A stretch of DNA of 64,000 nucleotides from UBA1660 sp964462035 (GTDB taxonomy: Bacteria; Myxococcota_A; Polyangia; Polyangiales; Houyiibacteriaceae). The position numbers and the translations under genes were made by a program. This document shows, piece after piece, positions 52,585 to 61,919 of the stretch. The stretch lies in the NCBI GenBank assembly GCA_964462035.1, contig CAYXAP010000041.1, positions 12,511-76,510 of the forward strand, given 5' to 3'. Below the pieces are notes generated by a model that made no database searches, was not told the DNA's origin, and worked only from the letters and a program-made list of their open reading frames with translations. Within the stretch, counting starts at the first letter, position 1; every line of letters starts with the position of its first letter.

Positions 52585-54369
52585 TCACTCGACGCGACGA
52601 GTGGCGCCGAGACCGATGGCCCGCTCGCGCAATCGTTGGGCTTCCGGTGCAGCACCGAGCGCTTCTTCCGCGCGAGCCGCCATGAGCAAGGCGTCGGCAG
52701 TCACGCGGCGGAGCGCGGGGGTGACGGCTCCTTCGGTGACATAGGGTGCGAGCTGCCGGCGCGCGTCTTCGTCGCGGCCATCGGCGAGGAGCAGCGCCGC
52801 CGCCTCGACTCCAGCGCGGATGACCCCCTCGCGAACCCGGCGATCACGGGACCGTCCGAACTCGGAGCGGATCGTGTCGAAGGTCTCGAGCGCGCGGTCC
52901 TCGCGACCGGCCTTCGCGTGAATGCGCCCTTCGAAGAGGAGGAGCCGCTGGCGCGCGCGCGGCATCTCCGCCAGGTCCGCGGCGAGCCTCGTTCGGGCAT
53001 CCTCGAGCGCGCGGCGGGCCTTCCGTGGATGGCCGGCGCGATGGAGCGCAGCGACCCGGCCGATGAGCACGCTCGCGAGCCGGCCGCGACGGACGCGGGC
53101 CGTCGGCCGGGCGTCGACGACCTGGAGGAACGCCTCGTAGACCCGTGCGTCTTCCTTCGGGTCGACCCCCGCGTTGGCGCAGGCGGGCCAGAGCGCGTCC
53201 AGCAGCTCCTCCACGCGGCCACGCTCGAGACCGCGGAGCTCGAGCGCCCGCGCACGGCGCGCCGCGAGGTCGTAGCGCCCGCGGCGGACCGCATCGCGCA
53301 CGGACTCGATGCGAGCGCGCGCGTCGCTGGTCCGCTGCGCGCCCACGAGCGCCGCGGCGCGCTCCACGCGCGCGACGACCTCGTCGAAGAAGTAGGGGTC
53401 GGGCGAACCGGGAGCGCGCTCCGGCGCGCTCTGCCGGAGTCGGCTCGCGAAGAAGCCGAGCGGGTCCCGGGTGAGCGCGGGCGCCTCGACACGCAGCGCG
53501 CCGAGCAGGGCGTCGAAGACTTGTTCGGCGGGCTGCCGGTCACCGGGCTCGGGAACCACGAAGCAGGCGTTGGGGTGATCGCGGAGCCACACCGGCAGCG
53601 CGTCGACCGACTCCCGCGAGAAGCAGAACCAGTAGAGCTGGTTCCGGAGCGGGCTCTTCAGGCGTCGCTTCAGGGCGCTCATGATCACGTCGCCCTCCCA
53701 GCCGGCGTAGCCGACCACGAGCGGTACCCGCCGCGTCAACAGCTCCCCGAGGAGCTCTCCCATGCCCGGACCACCGCGCATGCCTTTGGCCCGGCCGTCG
53801 ATCTCGTCGTCGGTGTTGATGAGGTCGTAGAACCAGTAGGTGCCATGGACGTGGATGACCTGTGGGTCGTCCCCGTCGAGGTCGATGCGAGCAGTGGTGG
53901 CGGGGTGGTCGCAGACCACGTGGGGGTAGCCGAAGAGCCCGAGCGCGCGGCTGGCGAAGTCGTCGAAGTTCGGGGTCACCAAGCAGCGGGTGACCGCGCC
54001 GGACGCGAGCAGATGCGCGAGGCGCAGGTTGGCGTCGGTGAGCGGGCGGCCGAGGATCTTGTCGCGGAAGTAGGCGCGCCGCTGGTCCGCGTCCGGGTAG
54101 GCCTGCTCGAGCCAGAACGAGTACTGACCCGCGAGGTCGGTCGGAGGCTTTCCGGACGCCAGCCCGAGGCTCTCGGCTCGGTCGCGACACTCCTTCTGAA
54201 TGGCCCACGAGAGCGGGACCGAAGGCACCGAGATGCCGGCGCCACACACGAAGAAGTAAGGCGCGCTGCCCGCACCACCGCGGGGCTTGCGGGACTCCCG
54301 CACGGTCTCTCGGATCCGTGCGGCTGCGGTCTCGAGTGCGAGGAGCTTCGGCACATCTTCGAGTACCAC
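52585..54369 (-). CDS. SIR2-domain protein with helical C-terminal half
   Basis: 594 residues, GTG start. An N-terminal SIR2-like NAD-binding domain: GAGIS (43-47), TPNFDD with N134 and D136, HVHG with H173/H175, and GYAGWEGD (220-227). Residues about 280-594 are helical, Ala/Arg-rich and TPR-like (ARKARRALEDARTRLAADLAEM). This layout resembles antiviral SIR2 NADases (Thoeris ThsA, DSR-type); unlike metabolic sirtuins it lacks a zinc Cys tetrad. Role inferred. No second defence gene adjacent. Two structured repeats lie immediately upstream. Confidence 0.82.
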   Translation of the reverse strand: MVLEDVPKLLALETAAARIRETVRESRKPRGGAGSAPYFFVCGAGISVPSVPLSWAIQKECRDRAESLGLASGKPPTDLAGQYSFWLEQAYPDADQRRAYFRDKILGRPLTDANLRLAHLLASGAVTRCLVTPNFDDFASRALGLFGYPHVVCDHPATTARIDLDGDDPQVIHVHGTYWFYDLINTDDEIDGRAKGMRGGPGMGELLGELLTRRVPLVVGYAGWEGDVIMSALKRRLKSPLRNQLYWFCFSRESVDALPVWLRDHPNACFVVPEPGDRQPAEQVFDALLGALRVEAPALTRDPLGFFASRLRQSAPERAPGSPDPYFFDEVVARVERAAALVGAQRTSDARARIESVRDAVRRGRYDLAARRARALELRGLERGRVEELLDALWPACANAGVDPKEDARVYEAFLQVVDARPTARVRRGRLASVLIGRVAALHRAGHPRKARRALEDARTRLAADLAEMPRARQRLLLFEGRIHAKAGREDRALETFDTIRSEFGRSRDRRVREGVIRAGVEAAALLLADGRDEDARRQLAPYVTEGAVTPALRRVTADALLMAARAEEALGAAPEAQRLRERAIGLGATRRVE

Positions 54370-54424
54370 AGCCCTGCGATCGCCGGGCGCGCGACGTGGG
54401 ACAGACTACGTCACGGGCGACAAC

Positions 54425-54572
54425 GGAGGACGAGCGCGGAGCGCGAGGACGCACCGAGCGCGGAGCGCGAGGACGCACCGAGCGCCACGGCGCGAGACCT
54501 TCAGCTTTTTGGGGACGCGAGGAGCGATTCACTCGCGACGAGCGGAGGTCTTTTTCAAAAGACCCCTAGGTC
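54425..54572 (-). repeat. Intercistronic structured repeat, copy B
   Basis: Same element as copy C, read on the minus strand. Hairpin 1 at 54547-54564 (GGTCTTTT/AAAAGACC), hairpin 2 at 54482-54493 (GCGCC/GGCGC). It carries a 24-bp internal duplication at 54432-54455 and 54456-54479. It lies 56 nt upstream of the SIR2 gene start. Confidence 0.8.
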
Positions 54573-54576
54573 CCAC

Positions 54577-54700
54577 GGAGGACGAGCGCGAAGCGCGAGG
54601 ACGCACCGAGCGCCACGGCGCGAGACCTTCAGCTTTTTGGGGACGCGAGGAGCGATTCACTCGCGACGAGCGGGGGTCTTTTTCAAAAGACCCCTAGGTC
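54577..54700 (-). repeat. Intercistronic structured repeat, copy C
   Basis: Hairpin 1 is a perfect 10-bp stem (54673-54682 with 54685-54694) that includes part of the UbiA-family stop codon (CTA 54694-54696). Hairpin 2 is at 54610-54621. It is nearly identical to copy B and clearly related to copy A at 18286. The 54370-54693 gap is essentially filled by copies B and C. Confidence 0.8.
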
Positions 54701-55560
54701 ACATAGATGACGACCACGACGGCGACGGCCCAGAGCGCGAGGTTCAGCAGGAAGGGCCAGTCGCGCAGCATCTGCTCGGTCGGGCTGTCCGCGTCCGACT
54801 TGTTCCGGACGAGATCCATGAAGCGGATGACGCCGAACTCGGTGAAGATGATGGTCGCCGCGAGGTAGTCGGTCCCGAAGAACGCCCGCGTGTTCGGGTC
54901 GAGCGTGTACACGACGTACGTGCCGGTGGTCGCGAGCGCCGTGAGCTGGAGCAGGACCGTGAGCGTCTTCGCCGAGTACTTGCTCAAGACGCTACGGGTC
55001 TTCTTGGCGCTCTTCGCCTGAAGCTCGTGCATCCGCTTCCCAAAGCCGAGGAAGGTACTGAGCAGGAAGGTGACGACGAGGAGGTAGACCGTCGGCGGGA
55101 CATCCAACGCGAAGGTGCCAGAGAGCACGCGGAGCTCGAAGCCGGCCGCGATGCAGAGCACGTCGACGTAGGGAACCTGCTTGAGCTTGAAGGTGTACGC
55201 GATCTGCAGGACCAGGTACGCGCCGATGGCCGCGAGGACCTTCCACCCGAGCACGAGCGCGCCCCCGCACGCGATGAGCGCCAGCACCGCCATCGCGATG
55301 CGAGCCGTCCGCTCCGGGAGCGCTCCGCTGGCAATGGGCCGGTTCTTCTTCACGGGGTGCGCCCGGTCGGCTTCCACGTCCGCCAAGTCGTTCAGCAGAT
55401 AGACCGCGCTCGCGGCGAAGCTGAAGAGGCCGAAGGCGAGCGCCGAGCGCAGCACCATGTCGACGTCGTCGAGGCCCTTGGCGAAGACCAAGGGGGCGAC
55501 CACGAAGAGGTTCTTGACCCACTGGTGTGGGCGCATCGCTTTCAGCAGGCCTGCAAGCAT
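54694..55560 (-). CDS. UbiA-family prenyltransferase (decaprenyl-phosphate phosphoribosyltransferase-like)
   Basis: 288 residues from ATG 55560, which starts MLAGLLKAMRPHQWVKNLFV, typical of this branch. The catalytic motif NDLADVEADRAHPVKKNRPIASG has N57, D58, D61 and D65. A second motif FGKRMHELQ lies in the cytoplasmic loop. Seven to nine TMs. The family member DPPR synthase makes decaprenyl-phosphoryl ribose 5-phosphate, an arabinose donor; the substrate in this organism is unknown. The stop lies within repeat copy C, and the SIR2 gene follows. Confidence 0.88.
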   Translation of the reverse strand: MLAGLLKAMRPHQWVKNLFVVAPLVFAKGLDDVDMVLRSALAFGLFSFAASAVYLLNDLADVEADRAHPVKKNRPIASGALPERTARIAMAVLALIACGGALVLGWKVLAAIGAYLVLQIAYTFKLKQVPYVDVLCIAAGFELRVLSGTFALDVPPTVYLLVVTFLLSTFLGFGKRMHELQAKSAKKTRSVLSKYSAKTLTVLLQLTALATTGTYVVYTLDPNTRAFFGTDYLAATIIFTEFGVIRFMDLVRNKSDADSPTEQMLRDWPFLLNLALWAVAVVVVIYVT

Positions 55561-55958
55561 CCGTTCCGGGGCTCTGACACGAGGACCTGCACCGGTCCAG
55601 AGGTGAGTGTTCGACCCACATCCGGACAACGGGCGAATCCGCCCGCGGGATCCCGTGAGCATCGCGACATCCCGTGACCGATTTCCGTGAGCGGTGGGGC
55701 GATTTGGGACGTTTCGAGGAAAAATGAGCCGTCCTCGCACCGGCACGGTACTTGCCAAGACGGTCCGACGTGCTCCGGCGACGACCTCTCGAGGGCTTCC
55801 ACGCGTCCGCGAATGACCTCACCTACCTAGGTGAGTATCCGGAGCACACCATCCCATCAGGTGGTCCACACCCCGACTTTGTAGGGGTGCGCCAGCACAC
55901 GGACCTCCCTCCTTTGGGGCGTGCGAACCAACTGAAAGTTCTCTAAAAGCTCATAAGA
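55561..55958. other. 398-bp intergenic region (divergent), palindrome and hairpin
   Basis: No gene seen. CTCACCTA-CC-TAGGTGAG at 55818-55835 is a perfect palindrome, a likely operator. CACCCC/GGGGTG (55869-55874, 55884-55889) can form a leader hairpin. An AT-richer stretch (AAAGTTCTCTAAAAGCTCATAAG) precedes ATG 55959 and no Shine-Dalgarno is visible there. It serves both the UbiA-family gene and the lipoprotein operon. Confidence 0.5.
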
Positions 55959-58900
55959 ATGTCATTCACCAACTCTTCCAGCAGCTACGTGACTCGGCTC
56001 GGTGCCGTGCTCGTGGCGTTCTCGGTCGCTGCCTGCGGCGACGACGGCCGACCCTCCCCCGATGGCGGCACGGACATGATGTCGGGCGACACGATCGCCC
56101 CGACCGTGCGAAACACCACGCCGGCCGAGGGCGACACCGGAGTGAACCGACGGGAGCCCTTCATCGTTCGCTTCTCGGAGCCGATGAACACGGCCAGCGG
56201 AGCGATCAGCGCCGAGCCCGGCGGTCCGATCCCCGCAGCGCGGTGGAGCTGGGACGACGTGGGCAGCACGCTGACCATCACGCCGAACAGCCCGTGGGCA
56301 CCCGGCGCGGTCACGCTGACCATCGCGGACTTCGAAGACCCGGCGGGCAACGTCCTCGTCGAGCCGCTCGAGGTGACCTTCGAGACGGTGGACGACGTCC
56401 GACCCTTCCTCACGGCGACGACGCCGATGGAGGGCGCGACCGACGTGTCCGCGCGACTGCCCGAGATCACGCTGACCTTCAGTGAGGAGATGAACACCAC
56501 GAGCGGTGTCATCGACGTCCTCGGCGGTGCGGCCACCGTCGGCGCCCCGGAGTGGAATGCAGAGGGCACCGTGGTGACCTTCCCGGTCGCCGACCTCGAG
56601 TACGAGCGCGACTACGACGTCGACCTCCGCAACTTCCGCGACGCGATCGGCAACCCGCTCGACGACGCGCCGATCATCGAGGACGGCTTCCTCGACTTCT
56701 CCACCGGCGCCGACACCGACGCGCCGCAGGTGGTGCGCAGCGAGCCGATGGAGGGCCAGGTCGACGTCAACGCGGCGACGCAGCGGCAGATCGAGATCGT
56801 CTTCGACGAGCCGATGGCCACGAGCACCACCACGTTCGTGCTCAACGACGGCACCGACGACATCATGGTGAACGGCAGCTGGGCCGGCGGGGCGACCCTC
56901 CTGCGACTCGACACGGATGGGATCCTCGAGTTCGAGACGAGCTATTCGATCGACCTGAGCGCCCTGACCGACCGCGCCGGCAACGCGCTCGATGGCACGG
57001 CGTACCTGGTCGACGGGAGCCTCGACTTCACGGTCTCCGATGACGTCTTCGACCCGGTCGTGTTGAGCACGGACCCCGCCGAAGGCGACACCGGGATCGA
57101 CCAGAAGGAAGAGCTCTCCATCGAGGTCGTCTTCAGCGAGGCGATGGACCAGACCCTGACCACCGCGACCCTGACCGACGGCACGACCCCGGTCACCATC
57201 GATGGCACCTGGGCCACCTCCACGATCATCAACTTCACCGTGCCCGTGGACACCATGGCCGCGAGCACCGAGTACATGCTCGACCTGACGCCCTTCATGG
57301 ACCTGACGGGCAACACCACCAGCACGACCCACGGCTACCTGATGGACGGGATGCTGAACTTCACGACCGGCAACCCCTCCGGCGAGAACTGCCTCGACGC
57401 GCTGACGCCCGCGAACGCGACGGTCGCCAGCGGCGTCACCACCTGGACCATCAGCTCGAGCCAGGTCAGCAGCCGCGAGGGTGGTACCGATGCGTGCGCC
57501 GACTACACCGGCACCGCGACGCGACCGGACGTGGTCATTCGCTATGACAAGGTCTCGGGCGACGTCGCCAGCGGCGGCCGGCTGTTGCGGGTGGTCGCGG
57601 ACGCCGACACCACGTTCACCGAGTACGACATCGCTATCACGGCCGGTGCCTGTGACCCGGCCGCGGCACCGGCGCGGTGCGTGAACGAGTCCGAGATCCA
57701 CCAGGTCTACGCGGACGTGCCCGCGGGCCCGGTCCACATCTGGATCTCGCCGAACAGCTCCTCCTCTTTCTCGAACAGCATGGTGGTCACCGTCGAAGAG
57801 GTGGACCCGCCGCGAGCCGAGGGCGAGGGCTGCGACAACCCCTACACCACGGCGAGCAGCATCTTCTCCACCGTGGGCAGCACCGACACCTTCCTCATCC
57901 CCGAGGGCATGGGGCCACGCGCGATGGACATCTCGGCCTACTCGGTCGGAGACAACTCGCTCGTCTCCTGCGACACCACCTCGACGAGCAGCACCAGCGC
58001 GACCAACGGCACCGGCGTGGACGCGGTCATCCGCTACACGATGCCCGCGGACGCCGTCCTTCGGGTCACCGCCGAGGGACTCGACTCTTCGCTCAACCCG
58101 GAGTTCAATGTCTCCGCCTACGACACGTGCGATCCCGCGCTGGCGACGGCCGAGTACGGATGCATCCCGGACGTGAGCACCACCGCCAAGAACGGCATCA
58201 TCGACGCCCCGCCCGGTGACATCTACATCTGGCTCACCAACGAGACGTCGGACATCTACCGGTCGTCGAGCTCGGGTGACTACTACTTCCACGAAGCCCA
58301 GATCGACATCGAGACCATCCCGGTCCAGGCCGGCGAAACCTGCTCGCGTGCGTTCGCGGCCACGGCCGGGAGCAACACCGTCACGGGCACCGCGGACGTC
58401 GGTGTGGTCGTACCGAGCTGCTTCGCCTCGACCAGCAACGTGGAGTGGTACTCCTACACCACGACCCAGCCGCTCTTCGTCGCGGGAACCGTCGGCGCCG
58501 GTGGCGTCTCGGTGTACCAGGGCGGCACCGAGCTGGGCTGCTCGGCTGACGGTTCGGCCGTCGGCGCGTCGACCCTGGTCCCCGCCGGCACCGAACTCTG
58601 CGTCGCCGTCGAGATGGGCCAGGGCATCACCGACCTCACGATCACCGAGACGGCCTACACCGGCCTGGGCCTGAACCCGCCGGTCAGCCTGCCGATCGAG
58701 CGGCCGATCAACACCTCCGGCTCCACGGAGACGATCACCGGCGACACTTGGATGAGCGGCAACGGCAGCGTGATCGTGATGGCCTACGGCAGCGAGATGC
58801 TCGACGCCCTGGCCGACGGCACCGGCTCGACCCTCTACCGCGGTACCGCCGACGGCATCACCTCGAGCGTGATGGGCAACGCCGGCCTCTTCGCGGCCAA

Positions 58901-59573
58901 CGGTGCGCTCTTCTCGTTCGACGACACGACCAGCGGCGCCAACCGGATGTACCGGCTGTGGGATGGCAGCGCGCCTTTCTACGACCCGATCGTCTGGGAC
59001 ACCACGCCGCCGACCTACCCCTCGGAGGAGATCACCGCGGCGACCGTGGTCGGCAACACGATCTACTTCGTGACCGGCGACGACTACCCCATCTTCTACT
59101 CGATGAGCGCGACGGCTCCGGGTGCGCCCGTTCGCATGGGCACCAACGAAATCGTCACCGACGTAACGGGCCTCGCCGCCGACGACACGTATTTCTACGT
59201 CGCCGGTGAGTACAAGGCCGACTTCGACGAAGGCGTCTTCCGGATCCCCTTCACCGAGCTCGGGAACCCCATGTACGACCCGCTGAACCTGACGCCCGAC
59301 ATCGACCACGACGGCACGCAGTTCGCGTCCAACGAGATCGCGATGTACGTCGACGCGACGACGGCGCCCGGCCACCTCTACATCCGGAACGCCATCGGCC
59401 ACTTCGAGGCCGTCATCGATCCGGGCGGCGCATCGCCCATCTACGTCGGAGAGGTGATCTCGGTGGGTGGCTCCGGCGACAATGCCGCGTGGCTCGATCT
59501 GGCAACCGGGTCTCTCTACATCTTCGAGACCGACTCGGAGTCCACCGGCAGCTTCCTCCGCTACGACCCCTGA
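55959..59573 (+). CDS. Large surface lipoprotein with Ig-like (Big_5) repeats
   Basis: 1204 residues. Lipobox VAAC, Cys about 28, then GDDG. Four Ig-like (SbsA/Big_5) repeats cover about 47-475, each starting with P-x-V...TTP-x-EG-x-TGV and containing F(S/D)E-(P/E/A)-M. Residues 480-910 contain repeated jelly-roll-like domains (pre-peptidase C-terminal/PPC-like). The C-terminus (940-1204) has a beta-propeller-like pattern with no motif recognised. First gene of an operon: the next starts 27 bp after its stop. Confidence 0.88.
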   Translation: MSFTNSSSSYVTRLGAVLVAFSVAACGDDGRPSPDGGTDMMSGDTIAPTVRNTTPAEGDTGVNRREPFIVRFSEPMNTASGAISAEPGGPIPAARWSWDDVGSTLTITPNSPWAPGAVTLTIADFEDPAGNVLVEPLEVTFETVDDVRPFLTATTPMEGATDVSARLPEITLTFSEEMNTTSGVIDVLGGAATVGAPEWNAEGTVVTFPVADLEYERDYDVDLRNFRDAIGNPLDDAPIIEDGFLDFSTGADTDAPQVVRSEPMEGQVDVNAATQRQIEIVFDEPMATSTTTFVLNDGTDDIMVNGSWAGGATLLRLDTDGILEFETSYSIDLSALTDRAGNALDGTAYLVDGSLDFTVSDDVFDPVVLSTDPAEGDTGIDQKEELSIEVVFSEAMDQTLTTATLTDGTTPVTIDGTWATSTIINFTVPVDTMAASTEYMLDLTPFMDLTGNTTSTTHGYLMDGMLNFTTGNPSGENCLDALTPANATVASGVTTWTISSSQVSSREGGTDACADYTGTATRPDVVIRYDKVSGDVASGGRLLRVVADADTTFTEYDIAITAGACDPAAAPARCVNESEIHQVYADVPAGPVHIWISPNSSSSFSNSMVVTVEEVDPPRAEGEGCDNPYTTASSIFSTVGSTDTFLIPEGMGPRAMDISAYSVGDNSLVSCDTTSTSSTSATNGTGVDAVIRYTMPADAVLRVTAEGLDSSLNPEFNVSAYDTCDPALATAEYGCIPDVSTTAKNGIIDAPPGDIYIWLTNETSDIYRSSSSGDYYFHEAQIDIETIPVQAGETCSRAFAATAGSNTVTGTADVGVVVPSCFASTSNVEWYSYTTTQPLFVAGTVGAGGVSVYQGGTELGCSADGSAVGASTLVPAGTELCVAVEMGQGITDLTITETAYTGLGLNPPVSLPIERPINTSGSTETITGDTWMSGNGSVIVMAYGSEMLDALADGTGSTLYRGTADGITSSVMGNAGLFAANGALFSFDDTTSGANRMYRLWDGSAPFYDPIVWDTTPPTYPSEEITAATVVGNTIYFVTGDDYPIFYSMSATAPGAPVRMGTNEIVTDVTGLAADDTYFYVAGEYKADFDEGVFRIPFTELGNPMYDPLNLTPDIDHDGTQFASNEIAMYVDATTAPGHLYIRNAIGHFEAVIDPGGASPIYVGEVISVGGSGDNAAWLDLATGSLYIFETDSESTGSFLRYDP

Positions 59574-59600
59574 CCCACCCCACCCCACTCCTTCCATCGA

Positions 59601-61904
59601 ATGACTGACATGAATCGACGAATCCTAATCACGCTGGGCCTGGGGGCCGCCATGCTCGCCGGCTGCGGCGACGACGACTCCGGCACGACCGACGACGACA
59701 TGGGCGTGGAGACCGATGGCGGCATGACTCCGGACATGCCCATGGTCCCCACGGACATGGGCCAACCGATCACCGAGTGCACCGCCGAAGGCATGGGCTC
59801 CACGATCGGGTCGAGCTGCACCCGGGACGGGGACTGCTCCGACGCCTGCTTCTGCAACGGCGTGGAGCTCTGCATGGAGGGTGTCTGCGTCATCGGCACC
59901 GAGCCCTGTGGGCGCACCGAGTGCTCCACGGGCACCTGCGACGAGGCGAGCCGCACCTGCGACGAGACCCCGGACGACTCGCTCTGCGATGACGGGATCT
60001 TCTGCAACGGCACCGAGACCTGTGACCCGGAGAACGGCTGCCGCCCCGGCGTGCCGCCCTTCTGCGGTGACGGCGACATCTGCACCGTGGACTTCTGCGA
60101 CGAAGACGCCTCGATGTGCACCCACCTGATCCTCGACGACGACATGGACGGCGAGGCCTCGCGACGCTGCGGCGGCAACGACTGCGACGACAGCGACCCG
60201 AACCGCTACCCCGGCAACACCGAGATCTGTGACAACGGCGTCGACGACGACTGCAACAACAAGATCGACGGCTTCGACGCCGCCTGCGCGCCGCCCAACG
60301 ACCGCTGCACCGACGAGGGCGACGGTCGCGGACCGCTCGACATCACCCGCGCCACCGACGGCACGACCGTCATCGAGACCTCCACGGTCGCGATGGACGG
60401 CGACTACAACACCACCTGCGGTGAGAGCACCGAGGACGCGGGCCCCGACGCGGTCTTCAGCTTCACCCTCACCGAGGCGAAGGACGTCTCGGTCGAGGTG
60501 CAGGGCATCGACAACGACGCGATCATCTCGCTGCGGACCCTCGCGGCCTGCGAGACCGAGAGCAACGACATCCGCTGTTCCGACACCAACACCGGCGTGA
60601 TGCCCTTCGTGAAGGCCAACAGCCTCGCGGCCGGCGACTACGCCATCGTCGTCATCACCGAGCGGGAGACGGCCTTCGACCTCGCGTTCACGGTCGAGCC
60701 GCCCACTCCGTTGAGCCTCGACGCGGACTCCTGCGACACGACGACCATCGACGTCAGCGCTGGTGGCACCTTCACCGGCAGCTTCGTCGGTGACCCCCGC
60801 TACGAGGGCGACGAGTTCGACGACACCTACGAGCTCCCGTGCCGCAGCACGTCGACCAGCTACTCGGACGTGGCCTTCACCCTCTCCATCCCCGCGGGTG
60901 AGTTCCGCGACGTGCTGATCGAGGGCTACTCGTACTCCTCGACCGGCTCCGGCCGCCGCCCCTTCGTGGCGTTGGTCGACAGCTGCACCAGCCCCGACGA
61001 GGACATCGCTCAGTGCTCGGAGTCGCCGTCCAACGGTGAGGCCGCGACGCTGAACCTCCGCAACCTGCCCGGTGGCGACTACTACATCCTGCTCGAGGAG
61101 GACTTCACCTCCGACGAGGCTTGGCAGCTCGACGTCGCCGTGAACCCGCCCTCGGGCTCCGAGCCCGGCGACAGCTGCTTCGGCACCACGCCGGTCGACA
61201 TCACCAGCGGCAGCGGCATGATCGACCTCTCGACGCTCGAGCACGTGCCCGACGAGGGCGCCTTCTGCCGAGCCAACGGATCGACCGCGACCGACGCCTT
61301 CTTCGAGTTCACACTCGCGAGCGAGTCGGACGTCACCATCGACACCACCTCGTCACCGACCGTTCGGCACACCGCCGCCTGGTCGTCGACCTGCGGAGAC
61401 GTGGCGACCGACTTCGACTGCTTCAGCGCCAGCGCGGGCACCGGCAGCCGCCTCTACCGACGGCTCCCGGCCGGTACCCACTACGTGAACGTGACCACGC
61501 TGGACACCACCGGCGTGATCACCGCCAACCTCACGGTAGCCGCGCCGACCCCCGCGCCCAGCAACAACACCTGCGCGGCGGCGGCCACGATCGCCCCGAA
61601 CTCGAGCGTGGTCATCAACCTCCCCGAGTACGACAGCAACGCCGACTACTGCGGCGAGGTGGGTTGGCTCGACGCCTACTACACCTTCACGCTCGCGGCG
61701 GACACCTCGGTGTCGCTTCGCGCCCAGAACGCCCGGAGCATCGCGCTGCTCGACGGCGCCTGCGACGCGATGACGCCCACCTGTGACGCCGGCACGCCGC
61801 CCCGCATCGAGCAAACGCTCCCGGCGGGGACCTACTACGTGGTGGTCGAGGCCGACCCCTTCGTGGCCCAGTCCGACACCCAGCTCTTCTTCTCGACCTT
61901 CTGA
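59601..61904 (+). CDS. Cys-rich lipoprotein with MopE motif and PPC-like repeats
   Basis: 767 residues. Lipobox MLAGC then GDDDS. Cys-rich segment 60-165 (CFCNGVELCMEGVC, DGIFCNGTETC) and one MopE-type metal-binding motif (GGNDCDDSDPNRYPGNTEICDNGVDDDCNN). Then four or so roughly 120-residue beta-rich repeats (AVFSFTLTEAKDVSVEVQG..., LPAGTYYVVVE) of PPC type. ATG 59601 or 59610. It resembles the 20858 and 51176 proteins in its Cys modules, so a family expansion is likely. Confidence 0.85.
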   Translation: MTDMNRRILITLGLGAAMLAGCGDDDSGTTDDDMGVETDGGMTPDMPMVPTDMGQPITECTAEGMGSTIGSSCTRDGDCSDACFCNGVELCMEGVCVIGTEPCGRTECSTGTCDEASRTCDETPDDSLCDDGIFCNGTETCDPENGCRPGVPPFCGDGDICTVDFCDEDASMCTHLILDDDMDGEASRRCGGNDCDDSDPNRYPGNTEICDNGVDDDCNNKIDGFDAACAPPNDRCTDEGDGRGPLDITRATDGTTVIETSTVAMDGDYNTTCGESTEDAGPDAVFSFTLTEAKDVSVEVQGIDNDAIISLRTLAACETESNDIRCSDTNTGVMPFVKANSLAAGDYAIVVITERETAFDLAFTVEPPTPLSLDADSCDTTTIDVSAGGTFTGSFVGDPRYEGDEFDDTYELPCRSTSTSYSDVAFTLSIPAGEFRDVLIEGYSYSSTGSGRRPFVALVDSCTSPDEDIAQCSESPSNGEAATLNLRNLPGGDYYILLEEDFTSDEAWQLDVAVNPPSGSEPGDSCFGTTPVDITSGSGMIDLSTLEHVPDEGAFCRANGSTATDAFFEFTLASESDVTIDTTSSPTVRHTAAWSSTCGDVATDFDCFSASAGTGSRLYRRLPAGTHYVNVTTLDTTGVITANLTVAAPTPAPSNNTCAAAATIAPNSSVVINLPEYDSNADYCGEVGWLDAYYTFTLAADTSVSLRAQNARSIALLDGACDAMTPTCDAGTPPRIEQTLPAGTYYVVVEADPFVAQSDTQLFFSTF

Positions 61905-61919
61905 ACGATCGCGCAAACC

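Noticed and set aside
54425..54700. CRISPR array or tandem minisatellite
   Set aside because: Only two long units, no spacers of regular length, and a third diverged copy lies 36 kb away.
52636..55677. 1013-codon + strand frame across the SIR2 gene, the repeats and the UbiA-family gene
   Set aside because: It is antisense to two well-supported genes and reads through the repeat copies, with no recognisable domain or ribosome site.
55962..59597. 1211-codon open frame antisense to the Ig-like lipoprotein gene
   Set aside because: Long antisense frames are expected from high GC3 codon use. The + strand gene has a lipobox and domain repeats; the antisense protein has only Arg/Gly/Val/Asp composition.
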